The notes beneath the pieces are model-generated. The model was not told where the DNA came from, did no database searches, and saw only the letters and a program-made list of their open reading frames with translations. DNA of 64,000 nt from Dactylosporangium vinaceum (GTDB lineage Bacteria; Actinomycetota; Actinomycetes; Mycobacteriales; Micromonosporaceae): positions 2,542,001 through 2,606,000 of the forward strand of contig NZ_CP061913.1 of the NCBI RefSeq assembly GCF_019904175.1, in the 5' to 3' direction. Positions 7,740 through 15,789 of this stretch are shown here, piece after piece (the first letter of the stretch is position 1; every line of letters begins with the position of its first letter). Both the position numbers and the translations under genes were made by a program.

Positions 7740-9178
7740 GGCGCACCCTCGCCTATGTGTCGGCGGCGGTCTCCACGATGGTGGCGCTCGCCTTCCTGAT
7801 CCCGCTGGGGCTCGTCGTCCAGCAGCTCGCCCGCGAACGCGCCCTCGCCGACGCCGAACGCCAGACCGCAGTGGTCGTGGCGGTACTCACCGTGACCACC
7901 GACCAGCTGAGCATCGAGCGGGCCATCGCCAGCACCGGCGGCCCGGCGGTGACCCGCGTCTCCGTGCACAACCTCGGTGAGTCCGGGGCGGAGATCGGCC
8001 GGGGCCACGCGGCGGCCGGCGACCTCACCAAGGCCGCGGACGCCGCGGCGCCGGTCATCGCCGACGTCGACGGCGGCGAGTCGTACCTCGAGCCGGTCGA
8101 CCTGGGCGCCGGGCGCACGACCGTCGTCGAGGTCTTCATCCCGGAGTCGGAGCTGTCCAACGGGGTCGCGGGGGCCTGGTGGGCGCTGGCCGCGGTCGCG
8201 CTGGGGCTGATCATCGCCTCGGTGTGGGTCGCCGACCGGCTCGCGTCGCGGATCATCGTGTCGGCCCGGCAGCTGGCCGGGGCGGCCGGCGCGCTCAGCG
8301 AGGGGTACCTCGACGTGCGCATCGACCCGCAGGGGCCGGCCGAGCTGGCCGACGCCAGCTACGCACTCAACGTCATGGCCGACCGGATCATGGCGCTGCT
8401 GTCCAACGAGCGTGAGCTCGTCGCCGACCTGTCGCACCGGCTGCGGACCCCGCTGACCGCGCTGCGCCTCGACGCCGAGACCCTCGACGACTCGCAGGAC
8501 GCCGACCGCATCCGCGACGCGATCGCCGCGCTCGAGGTCGAGGTCGACAAGCTGATCCGGGCCATGCGCGAGCCGATCGACGCGCACTCGCCGACCCCGG
8601 ACCGCGGCGAGCGGGCCGACGGCGCCGCCGCCACCACCGGCGACGAGGGCTGCGACGTGGCCGAGGTCGTGCGGGACCGGATGATGTTCTGGTCCGCCGT
8701 CGCCGGTGACCAGGAGCGTGACTGCAAGTCGACGGGCACCGACGCTCCGGCGCCCGTCAACGTGCCGAAGAGCGAGCTGGCGGCCGCGCTCGACGCGCTG
8801 ATCGGCAACGTGATCAGGTACACACCTCAGGGTGTGCCGTTCGAAGTCGCCGTGACGCGCCGCGAGGACGGTTACGTGGTGCTGCGCGTCGAGGACGGCG
8901 GCCCCGGCATTCCCGACCCCGAGCTGGCCATGCAGCGCGGCGAGAGCCAGCAGGGCTCGACCGGCCTGGGCCTGGACATCGTGAAGCGGGTCGCGATCGC
9001 CGGCAACGGCACCGTCAACATCGGCACCAGCTCGACCCTGGGCGGGGCCAGCGTGGTCATCGTCATGACCGACGCCGACCCGGCCCCGCAGGAGGAGGCC
9101 CCGCCACCGCCGCGCTGGCTCGTCGGACGCCTCTCCAAGGAGCCCAACGAGCGTCGATCCCGCCGTCGCGGACAGTAA
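7736..9178 (+). CDS. Membrane sensor histidine kinase (HAMP, HisKA, HATPase)
   Basis: Two transmembrane helices (about residues 7-28 and 142-164) flank a short extracytoplasmic sensor. They are followed by a HAMP linker, the H-box VADLSHRLRTPLTALRLD with phospho-acceptor H234, N-box LDALIGNVIRYTP, G1 VEDGGPGIPD and G2 STGLGLDIVKR. A start at CTG 7736 gives an LRRTLAYV N-terminus and a CTGA overlap with the regulator stop. GTG 7757 is an alternative. The C-terminus carries a polar, arginine-rich extension after the ATPase domain. Its cognate regulator is the gene just upstream. Confidence 0.9.
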   Translation: MRRTLAYVSAAVSTMVALAFLIPLGLVVQQLARERALADAERQTAVVVAVLTVTTDQLSIERAIASTGGPAVTRVSVHNLGESGAEIGRGHAAAGDLTKAADAAAPVIADVDGGESYLEPVDLGAGRTTVVEVFIPESELSNGVAGAWWALAAVALGLIIASVWVADRLASRIIVSARQLAGAAGALSEGYLDVRIDPQGPAELADASYALNVMADRIMALLSNERELVADLSHRLRTPLTALRLDAETLDDSQDADRIRDAIAALEVEVDKLIRAMREPIDAHSPTPDRGERADGAAATTGDEGCDVAEVVRDRMMFWSAVAGDQERDCKSTGTDAPAPVNVPKSELAAALDALIGNVIRYTPQGVPFEVAVTRREDGYVVLRVEDGGPGIPDPELAMQRGESQQGSTGLGLDIVKRVAIAGNGTVNIGTSSTLGGASVVIVMTDADPAPQEEAPPPPRWLVGRLSKEPNERRSRRRGQ

Positions 9179-9340
9179 GGAAGGTTGGCGGCCATATGGC
9201 GGGCGCAAGTCTCGATTAGGACTGTCTTAACTGCACCCTTTCGAGTGGAACGCAGGCGTGCCACGTGGCTATGGTCAGCGCGTTCCCACGTGGATGCCCG
9301 GCTCTCACCCGCCTTGCCACCCTCGAAAGCCGGCGTCCCC

Positions 9341-9391
9341 GCGCGCGGCGAGGATCGGTACCTCTGCCCTGTGCCGATCCTCGCCGCGCGC
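9341..9391. terminator. Strong hairpin (18-bp perfect stem, 15-nt loop) before the protease gene
   Basis: Bases 9341-9358 and 9374-9391 are perfect reverse complements (core CGGCGAGGATCGG). The hairpin lies 163 nt after the histidine kinase stop and 26 nt before the protease GTG, and is followed by a short pyrimidine run. It could terminate kinase transcripts or shape the protease leader. Confidence 0.6.
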
Positions 9392-9417
9392 CTCTTTCCC
9401 CTCCGGAGGACCCGAGC

Positions 9418-11502
9418 GTGCAAGCGCGACCCGACAAGCCCCCTCGCCGGCTACGCCGCATCGTGATGATCTCCGCGGTCGTCGCGCTCGCCGCCGGCGC
9501 CGCCATCGCCGGCACCGGCTCGCTGTTCAGTGAGCAGCGCGACGGCAACAACCCGACGGCGATCGCCCAGGTGCCGGGGGACAACCCCGATGAGGGCCTG
9601 ATCTACGAGGGTCTGACGCCCGCGAAGAAGGGTGAGCCCTGCGTCGGTGGTTACGTGCTCACCGAGCGCGACCAGTGCAGCCACGGCCCGGACAAGCCGC
9701 CGGTGGGCCTGAACGTCAAGAACGTCGTGGCGCCGATCGCCGGTGCGACGACGCAGAACCTCCCCGCGGTCGACACCGCCGCCGCTCCGCAGGAGCAGAC
9801 GGTCCTGGCCGACGAGAACGTGGCCGAGGGCTCCGACGGCGGCCTGGCGGTCGTCCCGGACGCGGTAGCCGCCGACGGCACGGCCGACTTCACGATCGGC
9901 GCCAGCGGCGTGGCCTGCGACGGCGACGGCGTGACCGGCAAGCGCGTCCAGGTGCTGTACGTCCGCGACGCGAGCACGGCGAGCAAGTTCAGCGAATACT
10001 TCGAGTCGTTCCGGACCTGGGCCGCGGGGATCGACACGATCTACAACGCCAGCGCCCAGGAGACCGGCGGCGAGCGCCACGTGCGCTTCGTGACCACCGC
10101 CGACTGCAAGGTCGACGTGCGCGAGGTCGAGCTGCCCAACGGCGGCATGGCCACCTTCGACGCCACGATCAACGGGCTCAAGGCGCTCGGCTACAACCGC
10201 ACCGACCGCAAGTACGTGATCTTCGGTGACGCCAAGGTGTACTGCGGCATCGGCACGTGGGCCGGTGACGCCCAGCCCGGCGTGAACAACCGCAGCAACG
10301 GCGGCCCCGGCTACGGCCGCAGCGACCAGGGCTGCTGGGCCGCCTCCGTCGCCGCCCACGAGCTCGGCCACAACCTCGGCGCGGTCAACAACAACGCCCC
10401 GAACTCGAGCAAGAACGGCCACTGCGTCGACGAGTGGGACCTCATGTGCTACTCGGACGCGGCCGGCGTGGTGATGCAGTTCAAGTGCGGCACCGAGAAG
10501 GGCGACAAGAGCCACGACGTGCGGCTCGACTGCAACCACGACGACTACTACAACACCAACCCGAGCCCGGGCAGCTACCTGGCGAACAACTGGAACGTGG
10601 CCAACAACCAGTTCCTGATCGCCGGTGGCGCCACGACGCCGCCGCCGACACCGACGCCGACGAAGACGACGGCCGCGCCGACGCCGACGCCGACGAAGAC
10701 CACCGCGTCGCCGACCCCGTCGAAGACCACGTCATCCCCGACGCCGACGCCGACCACCGCTTCGCCGACCCCGACGAAGACGGCCACGGCCACGCCGACG
10801 CCGACCCCCACGCCCACCAAGACCTCCACCGGTGGTCTGAAGGAGCTGCGGACAAGTGCTGTCGATGCGACCTCTGTACGTCTGTCCTTCGACTCGGCCG
10901 GAGCGGGCAGCCGCTACGCCGTCGTCGTCAACGGCCGCTCCATCGGCCGCGTGGCCGCCACGAACGTCCGCATCGTCGGCCTGCGCCCCGACACCGACTA
11001 CCAGGTCGGGATTTCGCTCGCGAAGAACGGCGCCCTGACCCCGTACACCGGCACGGTGACGGTCCACACGGCCACGGCGAACACCCCCGCGGTCGGCGCC
11101 TGGACGGTCTTCGGTAACAGCCTCACCGGCGGGGTCGTCGACCTCTTCGGCGCCCGCCGCGCGGCCGGCACCCCGGCGATCCTGTACAGCCGGCACAACG
11201 GCGCCAACCAGCAGTGGAAGCTGGAGCAGACCGGCAACGCGTTCACGGTCCGCTCGAAGGCGACGAACGAGTGCCTGAGCACCGCGGACAACAAGGACGC
11301 GGCCGGCGCCACGGTGGTGCAGACCGACTGCAGCACGGCCCTGAAGTGGACGGTCACCAAGACCGACTACGGCATGGCGCTCACCTCACCGTCCGGCCTG
11401 GTGCTCGGCGTGAGCGGCAGCGAGTACTTCGGCAGCCGCCTGCTGGTGCTGCAGAAGGCCAACGGCGCGAAGTACCAGAGCTGGGTGCCGCAGCAAGTAT
11501 GA
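9418..11502 (+). CDS. Secreted zinc metalloprotease-like protein with Fn3 and ricin-B lectin domains
   Basis: 694 residues. GTG start with GGAGGA eight bases upstream. A basic N-terminus followed by a hydrophobic helix (about 16-35) acts as export signal or anchor. The catalytic-type domain carries HELGHNLGAVNNN at H314, an HExxHxxG zinc motif of the metzincin kind, with several paired cysteines around it. A Thr-Pro linker (about 406-471) leads to a fibronectin type III domain (about 475-555) and a C-terminal ricin-type beta-trefoil (QxW-like repeats QQWKL, YQSW). Such architecture suggests an extracellular enzyme binding polysaccharide or glycoprotein. Protease activity is inferred from the motif only. 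The stop overlaps the next gene (ATGA). Confidence 0.85.
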   Translation: MQARPDKPPRRLRRIVMISAVVALAAGAAIAGTGSLFSEQRDGNNPTAIAQVPGDNPDEGLIYEGLTPAKKGEPCVGGYVLTERDQCSHGPDKPPVGLNVKNVVAPIAGATTQNLPAVDTAAAPQEQTVLADENVAEGSDGGLAVVPDAVAADGTADFTIGASGVACDGDGVTGKRVQVLYVRDASTASKFSEYFESFRTWAAGIDTIYNASAQETGGERHVRFVTTADCKVDVREVELPNGGMATFDATINGLKALGYNRTDRKYVIFGDAKVYCGIGTWAGDAQPGVNNRSNGGPGYGRSDQGCWAASVAAHELGHNLGAVNNNAPNSSKNGHCVDEWDLMCYSDAAGVVMQFKCGTEKGDKSHDVRLDCNHDDYYNTNPSPGSYLANNWNVANNQFLIAGGATTPPPTPTPTKTTAAPTPTPTKTTASPTPSKTTSSPTPTPTTASPTPTKTATATPTPTPTPTKTSTGGLKELRTSAVDATSVRLSFDSAGAGSRYAVVVNGRSIGRVAATNVRIVGLRPDTDYQVGISLAKNGALTPYTGTVTVHTATANTPAVGAWTVFGNSLTGGVVDLFGARRAAGTPAILYSRHNGANQQWKLEQTGNAFTVRSKATNECLSTADNKDAAGATVVQTDCSTALKWTVTKTDYGMALTSPSGLVLGVSGSEYFGSRLLVLQKANGAKYQSWVPQQV

Positions 11503-12116
11503 TGCACCCCCCGTTCGATCGTCCCGGCCCGGCGCCCATGTGGCGCCGGGCCGCGGCGTGCCTGGTGGTGACCGTGCTTGCGGTCGCCGTCGCGGTCTTC
11601 GGGTTCGCCGAGGACGCCGACGCTCACGGCGGTGTCGTGCTGACCCTGCACGGTGACGGCGCCGGCTCGGTCTGGGTCACCGCGGTCTGGGAGGACGGCC
11701 ACCCGGTCACCGAGCCGATCGGCATGACCATGCTGGCGACGTCCGGCACCGGCCAGCGGGTCGGCCCGGCGCCGCTCAAGCGCAACGGGGACGCGGTCAC
11801 GTACAGCGGGACTCTGACGCCCGGCGAGTGGACGGTCGTGGCCGACATGGGCACCCCGGCGATCGGCCGCTGCGAGGGCGTCCTGCACGTGGCGGCGGCG
11901 GGCGCGACACCGGCCCCGGACGAGAAGAAGTGCAGCCCACCGCCGGTCTCGGCCGCTGCGGCCCCGCCATCCGGCACTTCCTCGTCAGTTTCATTTTCCT
12001 GGATCTGGTACTCGCTGGGCGCGATCGCCGTCCTGGGAGCTCTCGGTTTCCTGTTCTTCCGCCCGGCGCGCCAGGCCCCGAAAAAGCGGACGAAGTCCCG
12101 CAAAGCGCGTCGCTAG
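11499..12116 (+). CDS. CopC/YtkA-like exported protein with C-terminal membrane anchor
   Basis: 205 residues: signal helix (about 15-38) ending ADADA, a mature N-terminus beginning with His (HGGVVLTLHGDG), a beta-sandwich-like domain and a C-terminal helix (WYSLGAIAVLGALGFLFF) with a basic KKRTKSRKARR tail. A histidine straight after the cleavage site and the small beta-sandwich recall copper-binding CopC or YtkA-like domains, but no methionine cluster is evident. It overlaps the protease stop by 4 nt (ATGA), so the two are co-translated and probably work at the same surface. Function unknown. Confidence 0.75.
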   Translation: MMHPPFDRPGPAPMWRRAAACLVVTVLAVAVAVFGFAEDADAHGGVVLTLHGDGAGSVWVTAVWEDGHPVTEPIGMTMLATSGTGQRVGPAPLKRNGDAVTYSGTLTPGEWTVVADMGTPAIGRCEGVLHVAAAGATPAPDEKKCSPPPVSAAAAPPSGTSSSVSFSWIWYSLGAIAVLGALGFLFFRPARQAPKKRTKSRKARR

Positions 12117-12122
12117 GCGGTC

Positions 12123-12247
12123 TTTACCGATATAGACTTGACCGGTACAGCGCGGCGGTTTACTGTACCGGTATACAACACGTTGCACCGGCCGACTGGG
12201 GTTCCCACCGGCTTGGCCTGTGTCGCCCGTCAGCTTTACCGGTACAG
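12123..12247. promoter_or_regulatory. Operator cluster: four copies of ACCGGTACAG-like motif
   Basis: ACCGGTACAG occurs at 12141-12150 and 12238-12247, its exact reverse complement at 12163-12172, and a degenerate copy (ACCGATATAG) at 12126-12135. The 12141/12163 pair forms a perfect 10-bp inverted repeat with 12-nt spacing. The outer copies share the longer context CTTTACCG..A.AGAC. The cluster lies just ahead of the 12264 gene. Confidence 0.6.
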
Positions 12248-12263
12248 ACGGAGGAGACCCGCA

Positions 12264-12509
12264 ATGAGCACGTTCCCGTTCGCCATGATCGTGTCCCAGT
12301 CCTCCCTCGCTGAGCAGTACGGCTCCGCGTGGAACGGCGAGACATTCGAATACGCGAGCGCCCTGCCGAGCGCCCCCGTAGTCACCCACGCTGTGGCGGT
12401 GCGCCCTCCGCGCGCCTACCGCACCCGCAACGCCCTGGCCGCGACCCTGCGCCGGGTGGCCGAAGCGGTGGCCCCGGCCCCGGCGGTGCATTCGCGTCCG
12501 GCGCGTTAA
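12264..12509 (+). CDS. Hypothetical 81-residue protein
   Basis: ATG preceded by GGAGGAG at a good distance. The product (81 residues) has no signal peptide or clear membrane helix. Its first half is polar and aromatic (FAMIVSQSSLAEQYGSAWNGETFEY), the second half is Ala/Pro/Arg-rich. I recognise no family. It is the first gene after a four-copy operator cluster, so it is probably tightly regulated, and it precedes a LacI regulator by 45 nt. The longer in-frame reading from 12138 would pass through the operators and is rejected. Confidence 0.6.
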   Translation: MSTFPFAMIVSQSSLAEQYGSAWNGETFEYASALPSAPVVTHAVAVRPPRAYRTRNALAATLRRVAEAVAPAPAVHSRPAR

Positions 12510-12554
12510 GGTTCTGCGGGAAGTACACAAATATCGACAAGGGAGGCCGCTGCG

Positions 12555-13619
12555 GTGGGAAGGGTGACCCTGCAGACGATCGCCGACCGGGTCGGCGTGA
12601 GCCGGATGACCGTCTCGAACGCGTTCTCCCGCCCCGACCAGCTGTCCCCGACCCTGCGCGACCGGATCCTGGCCGTCGCCGACGAGCTCGGCTACGTCGG
12701 CCCGGACCCGGCCGCGCGGGCGCTCGCCCGCGGCACCACCGGTGCCGTCGGCATCCTGCTCACCGACTCGCTGAGCCAGGCGTTCAGTGACGAGGTCGCC
12801 ACCACCTTCCTGGGCGCCATCGCCGACGAGCTCGCCCCGACCGGCCTGGGCCTGACCCTCCTGACCACCAACCAGGCGGGCAGCGTCATCCCGGCCCGGG
12901 ACGTGGCGATGGACGGCGCCCTGGTGTACTCCTGCGACCCGGAGAACACCGGAGTCGAGTGGCTCCTACGCCGCAAGATCCCACTGGTCTTCATCGACCA
13001 GAACCCCGCCGATGGGGTACCCGCCGTGAACGTCGCCGACCGCGCCGGCGCCCGAGCCGCGGCGCAGCACCTGGTCGACCTCGGCCACCGCCGCGTGGGC
13101 ATCGTCACCTCCGGCATCCGCGGCCGCCACGGCCTGATCGCCCCCGAAGACACCGGCGACGTCATCGACGGCTTCGTGGCCGACCAGCGCCTGACCGGCT
13201 GGCTGGACGCCCTGACACCGGCCGGCATCACCCCGGTGATCGCCCGGCAGCCCCACGGCGACCCCGACTCGGGCTACCGCGCCGCGAGCGAGCTGCTGAA
13301 GGCCGGCGACCCGCCGACCGCGATCGTCTGCTTCTCCGACGCCCTGGCCCAGGGCGTGATGGAGGCCGCGGTGGACGCCGGCCTGACGGTCCCGGAGGAC
13401 CTGTCGGTGGTCGGCTTCGACGACAGCCCGGCCGCCGCCCGGATGCGCCCGCCGCTGACCACTGTCCGCCAGGACATCCTGGCCAAGGGCCACGCCGCGG
13501 CCGCCGCCCTGACCCGCGCCATCGAGGCCACCAGGACCGGCGAACCCCAGGCCGCCGAGCACCTCTGCCTCCCGGCCGACCTGATCGTCCGGGCGAGCAC
13601 CGCCGCTCCGCGCGCCTGA
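12555..13619 (+). CDS. LacI-family transcriptional regulator
   Basis: 354 residues. N-terminal LacI helix-turn-helix TLQTIADRVGVSRMTVSNAFSRPDQLSP with hinge helix around ARALARGTT, then a periplasmic-binding-protein-like sugar sensor ending in GFDDSPAAARMRPPLTTVRQD. GTG start with GGGAGG upstream. The ligand cannot be predicted. It lies 45 nt after the 81-residue gene and may form an operon with it. Whether the ACCGGTACAG cluster belongs to this protein is uncertain, since LacI sites usually have a central CG dyad. Confidence 0.93.
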   Translation: MGRVTLQTIADRVGVSRMTVSNAFSRPDQLSPTLRDRILAVADELGYVGPDPAARALARGTTGAVGILLTDSLSQAFSDEVATTFLGAIADELAPTGLGLTLLTTNQAGSVIPARDVAMDGALVYSCDPENTGVEWLLRRKIPLVFIDQNPADGVPAVNVADRAGARAAAQHLVDLGHRRVGIVTSGIRGRHGLIAPEDTGDVIDGFVADQRLTGWLDALTPAGITPVIARQPHGDPDSGYRAASELLKAGDPPTAIVCFSDALAQGVMEAAVDAGLTVPEDLSVVGFDDSPAAARMRPPLTTVRQDILAKGHAAAAALTRAIEATRTGEPQAAEHLCLPADLIVRASTAAPRA

Positions 13620-14042
13620 CGCTCTGTCGCCAGCCCCGCTCACCGTCACCAGGTCTCCGCCGGCCACGACCGCGAGCGCGCCGCCGTGATACAGGAGGGT
13701 GAGACCGTTCAGACCCTCACCCGCTGGCCGGCCCACCTCGTCACCCCGTGACCCCGGCCGCCGCACCGCCACCCGCAGCAGCCGCTCCGGTCGAGCGTCG
13801 GGCGGGCGCGCATGCGCACGAACGGCGATCGCGTCCCGCACCTCGGTGACGACGTGCATCGACCACCCGGCGGCCGGGCCGCTCCAACTCTGGCCCTGCT
13901 GATGAGGAGGTGAACTCTGCCGGGCGAGCCGTGGTGGGTCTCGCACGAAGTGTGGGGGGACGGGTGCGCGGGGGTGCCGGAGACGGGTGGTCGGTGGATG
14001 GTTCGGCCGGCGCCGAACGGTTGCGGGCCTAGCGTGAGGGGC
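13620..14042. other. Intergenic region; possible gene remnant on minus strand
   Basis: No confident gene. On the minus strand a reading from an ATG at about 13861 down to about 13633 has coding-like codon use (LTLLYHGGALAVVAGGDLVTV near its end) but runs without a stop into the antisense of the LacI gene. It could be a truncated gene or chance. The right end holds the promoter of the P450-like gene. Confidence 0.3.
14030..14035 (+). promoter_or_regulatory. Leaderless -10 box (TAGCGT)
   Basis: TAGCGT lies 7 nt before the ATG at 14043; no ribosome-binding site is needed for this start. Confidence 0.5.
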
Positions 14043-14627
14043 ATGCTTTCGTATCCTGTTCCCGAGGTCGAGCCGGCGGCCCGCGGTATCGGTTGGCTGC
14101 GCGCGAACGTCAGCCGGTTCGCCAACGGTGAGGTGCATGCTCGTCGCCGCGCCATTGTCGAGGAGATCGTTGCCGGCATTGATCTCGATGGGCTTCGGCG
14201 GGCGTACGACGGGCATCCGGTCGCGCCGCTCGCTCGGGCGCTCGGTGTCGCGGAGCGGGTGATGCCCGGCGTCGTCGCCGACGTGCGGGTTGCGGCGGCG
14301 GCGTACCAGACGGGGGACGCCGCGGCCGACTCCGCCGTTGATCGGCTCGTCGCGGTGTTCGGTGGTGAATACGACGAGCGGACGGCTGCACACATCCAGG
14401 TGCTGGTCCAGGCGTGCGACGCCACCGCGACGCTCATCGAGCGGGCGCGGACGCGGACGGTCGACGAGGTGCTGCGCACCGACCCGCCGGTGGCCGCCAC
14501 GCGCCGCGTCGGCCCGGACGGCACCGTCGTCGTCGTGCCGCTGACCGCAACACCCTTCGGCGCCGGGCCGCGGGGCTGTCCCGGGCGCGAACATGCGCTC
14601 GCGCTGGTGGAAGGTGCGCTGCGGTGA
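14043..14627 (+). CDS. Miniature cytochrome P450-like protein
   Basis: Only 194 residues, less than half a P450, yet the key C-terminal P450 elements appear in order. They are an I-helix-like VQACDATATLIERAR, a K-helix ExxR within VDEVLRTDPPV, and a heme-binding Cys loop FGAGPRGCPGREHALALVEG. The meander region that normally separates ExxR and the Cys loop by about 60-80 residues is cut to about 30. The first 100 residues look like a compact helical region. Whether it binds heme is unknown. The stop overlaps the next gene (GTGA), tying it to an isocitrate lyase/PEP mutase family enzyme. Confidence 0.7.
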   Translation: MLSYPVPEVEPAARGIGWLRANVSRFANGEVHARRRAIVEEIVAGIDLDGLRRAYDGHPVAPLARALGVAERVMPGVVADVRVAAAAYQTGDAAADSAVDRLVAVFGGEYDERTAAHIQVLVQACDATATLIERARTRTVDEVLRTDPPVAATRRVGPDGTVVVVPLTATPFGAGPRGCPGREHALALVEGALR

Positions 14628-15352
14628 ACGAGCACGAGTTCGCGTCGCTGCACGTGCCGGGCAAGCCCCTGGTGTTGCCCAACGTCTGGGACGTGGCCGG
14701 GGCCCGGGCGCTCGTGGCCGCCGGGTTCCGGGCGGTCGGGACCACAAGCCTCGGCGTCGCGGCCAGCCATGGCCTGCCCGACGGTGAGGACGCCACCCTG
14801 GACGAGACGCTGCGGCTCGTTTCGCGCCTGGCCACGCTGCCGGTGCTGGTCACCGCCGACATCGAGCGCGGCTCGGTCGCGGCGGCCGTCGCCGCGGCCG
14901 AGGCGGGAGCGGTCGGCGTGAACGTCGAGGACGCGTTCGGCGACGCCGCCGTGCACGCTTCGCTCATCCGCGACATCAAACGCGCAGTGCCCGGACTGTT
15001 CGTGAATGCACGAACTGACACACACTGGCTGCGCGCCGGCGACATCGGTGAAGCGGTTCGACGCATGCGCATGTATCGCGACGCGGGCGCTGACGGCGTG
15101 TTCGTGCCCGGTGTGCGCGAACCGGGCGACATCGCCCGGCTCGTAGCGGCGGCCGACGTGCCGCTCAACGTGCTCGCGCAGCCGGGCGGGCTCACCGTCG
15201 CCGAGCTCGGCGGGCTCGGCGTCGCCCGGATCAGCCTGGGCTCGCTCCTGTTCCGCGCCGCGCTTGCCGCTGTGGTGGAGACGGCTGTGGCGGTACGACT
15301 CGATCACGATGTGCGCGCCGACCTCCCGACATATCAGGAGGTCAACGGCTGA
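14624..15352 (+). CDS. Isocitrate lyase / PEP mutase superfamily enzyme
   Basis: 242-residue TIM-barrel of the ICL/PEPM superfamily (C-C or P-C bond cleavage on 2-hydroxy or oxo acids). Visible active-site elements are PNVWDVAGARALVAAGF, the metal-site strand TADIERG, NVEDAFGD and NARTDTHW. It lacks the KKCGH loop of true isocitrate lyases, so 2-methylisocitrate or isocitrate cleavage is less likely; oxaloacetate or phosphonopyruvate-type chemistry is possible. Translationally coupled (GTGA) to the P450-like gene. Confidence 0.85.
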   Translation: MNEHEFASLHVPGKPLVLPNVWDVAGARALVAAGFRAVGTTSLGVAASHGLPDGEDATLDETLRLVSRLATLPVLVTADIERGSVAAAVAAAEAGAVGVNVEDAFGDAAVHASLIRDIKRAVPGLFVNARTDTHWLRAGDIGEAVRRMRMYRDAGADGVFVPGVREPGDIARLVAAADVPLNVLAQPGGLTVAELGGLGVARISLGSLLFRAALAAVVETAVAVRLDHDVRADLPTYQEVNG

Positions 15353-15417
15353 AACGCACACCTCGTCGCTCCTCGTCGCTTCTCGCCGTTCCTCGTCTAA
15401 CCTCGCCGTTCCCCGTC

Positions 15418-15502
15418 GCTCCGGAGCCTGCGGCCGCATCGGGGTAGCTCCGGAGTCTGCGGCCGCATCGGGGTGGCTCCGGAGTCTGCGGTCGTATCGA
15501 GC
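15418..15502. repeat. 29-bp tandem repeat, three copies
   Basis: Units begin GCTCCGGAG at 15418, 15447 and 15476; the second and first differ at two positions and the third is degenerate. Located in the gap between convergent genes ending at 15352 and 15790. Confidence 0.85.
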
Positions 15503-15583
15503 AACGGACCGCTCCGGTCGAGTGCTCACTTGGTGCTCAGTCGTGTTGACTCGCGCAAAACCACAGCCACGGCGACAGCCCGA

Positions 15584-15703
15584 GGCGACGGCTCACAGCA
15601 ATGGCCAAAGTGAACAGCTCACCGCCGACGGTTTACAGCAATGCTCAATGTGAACAGCTCACCGGCGACGGCTCACGGCAGCGCTCAATGTGAACAGCCG
15701 AAG
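15584..15703. repeat. 40-bp tandem repeat, three copies
   Basis: Units start at 15584, 15624 and 15664 and share GACGG, CAGCAATG and GTGAACAGCTCACC blocks. Partial copies flank them. No gene is seen in the 437-bp gap 15353-15789. Confidence 0.85.
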
Positions 15704-15789
15704 GGCGACACCCACGGTCATGGCCGCAGTCGCCGCCGTCCGGAGAGAGCAAACGGGGTGTCGCGTCGTGCACGAAGTTGCACGAGTGC

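Noticed and set aside
13910..14032. 40-codon ORF after a GAGGAGG sequence
   Set aside because: The GTG overlaps the purine-rich site itself, leaving no spacing, and the product is Gly/Arg/Val-rich filler.
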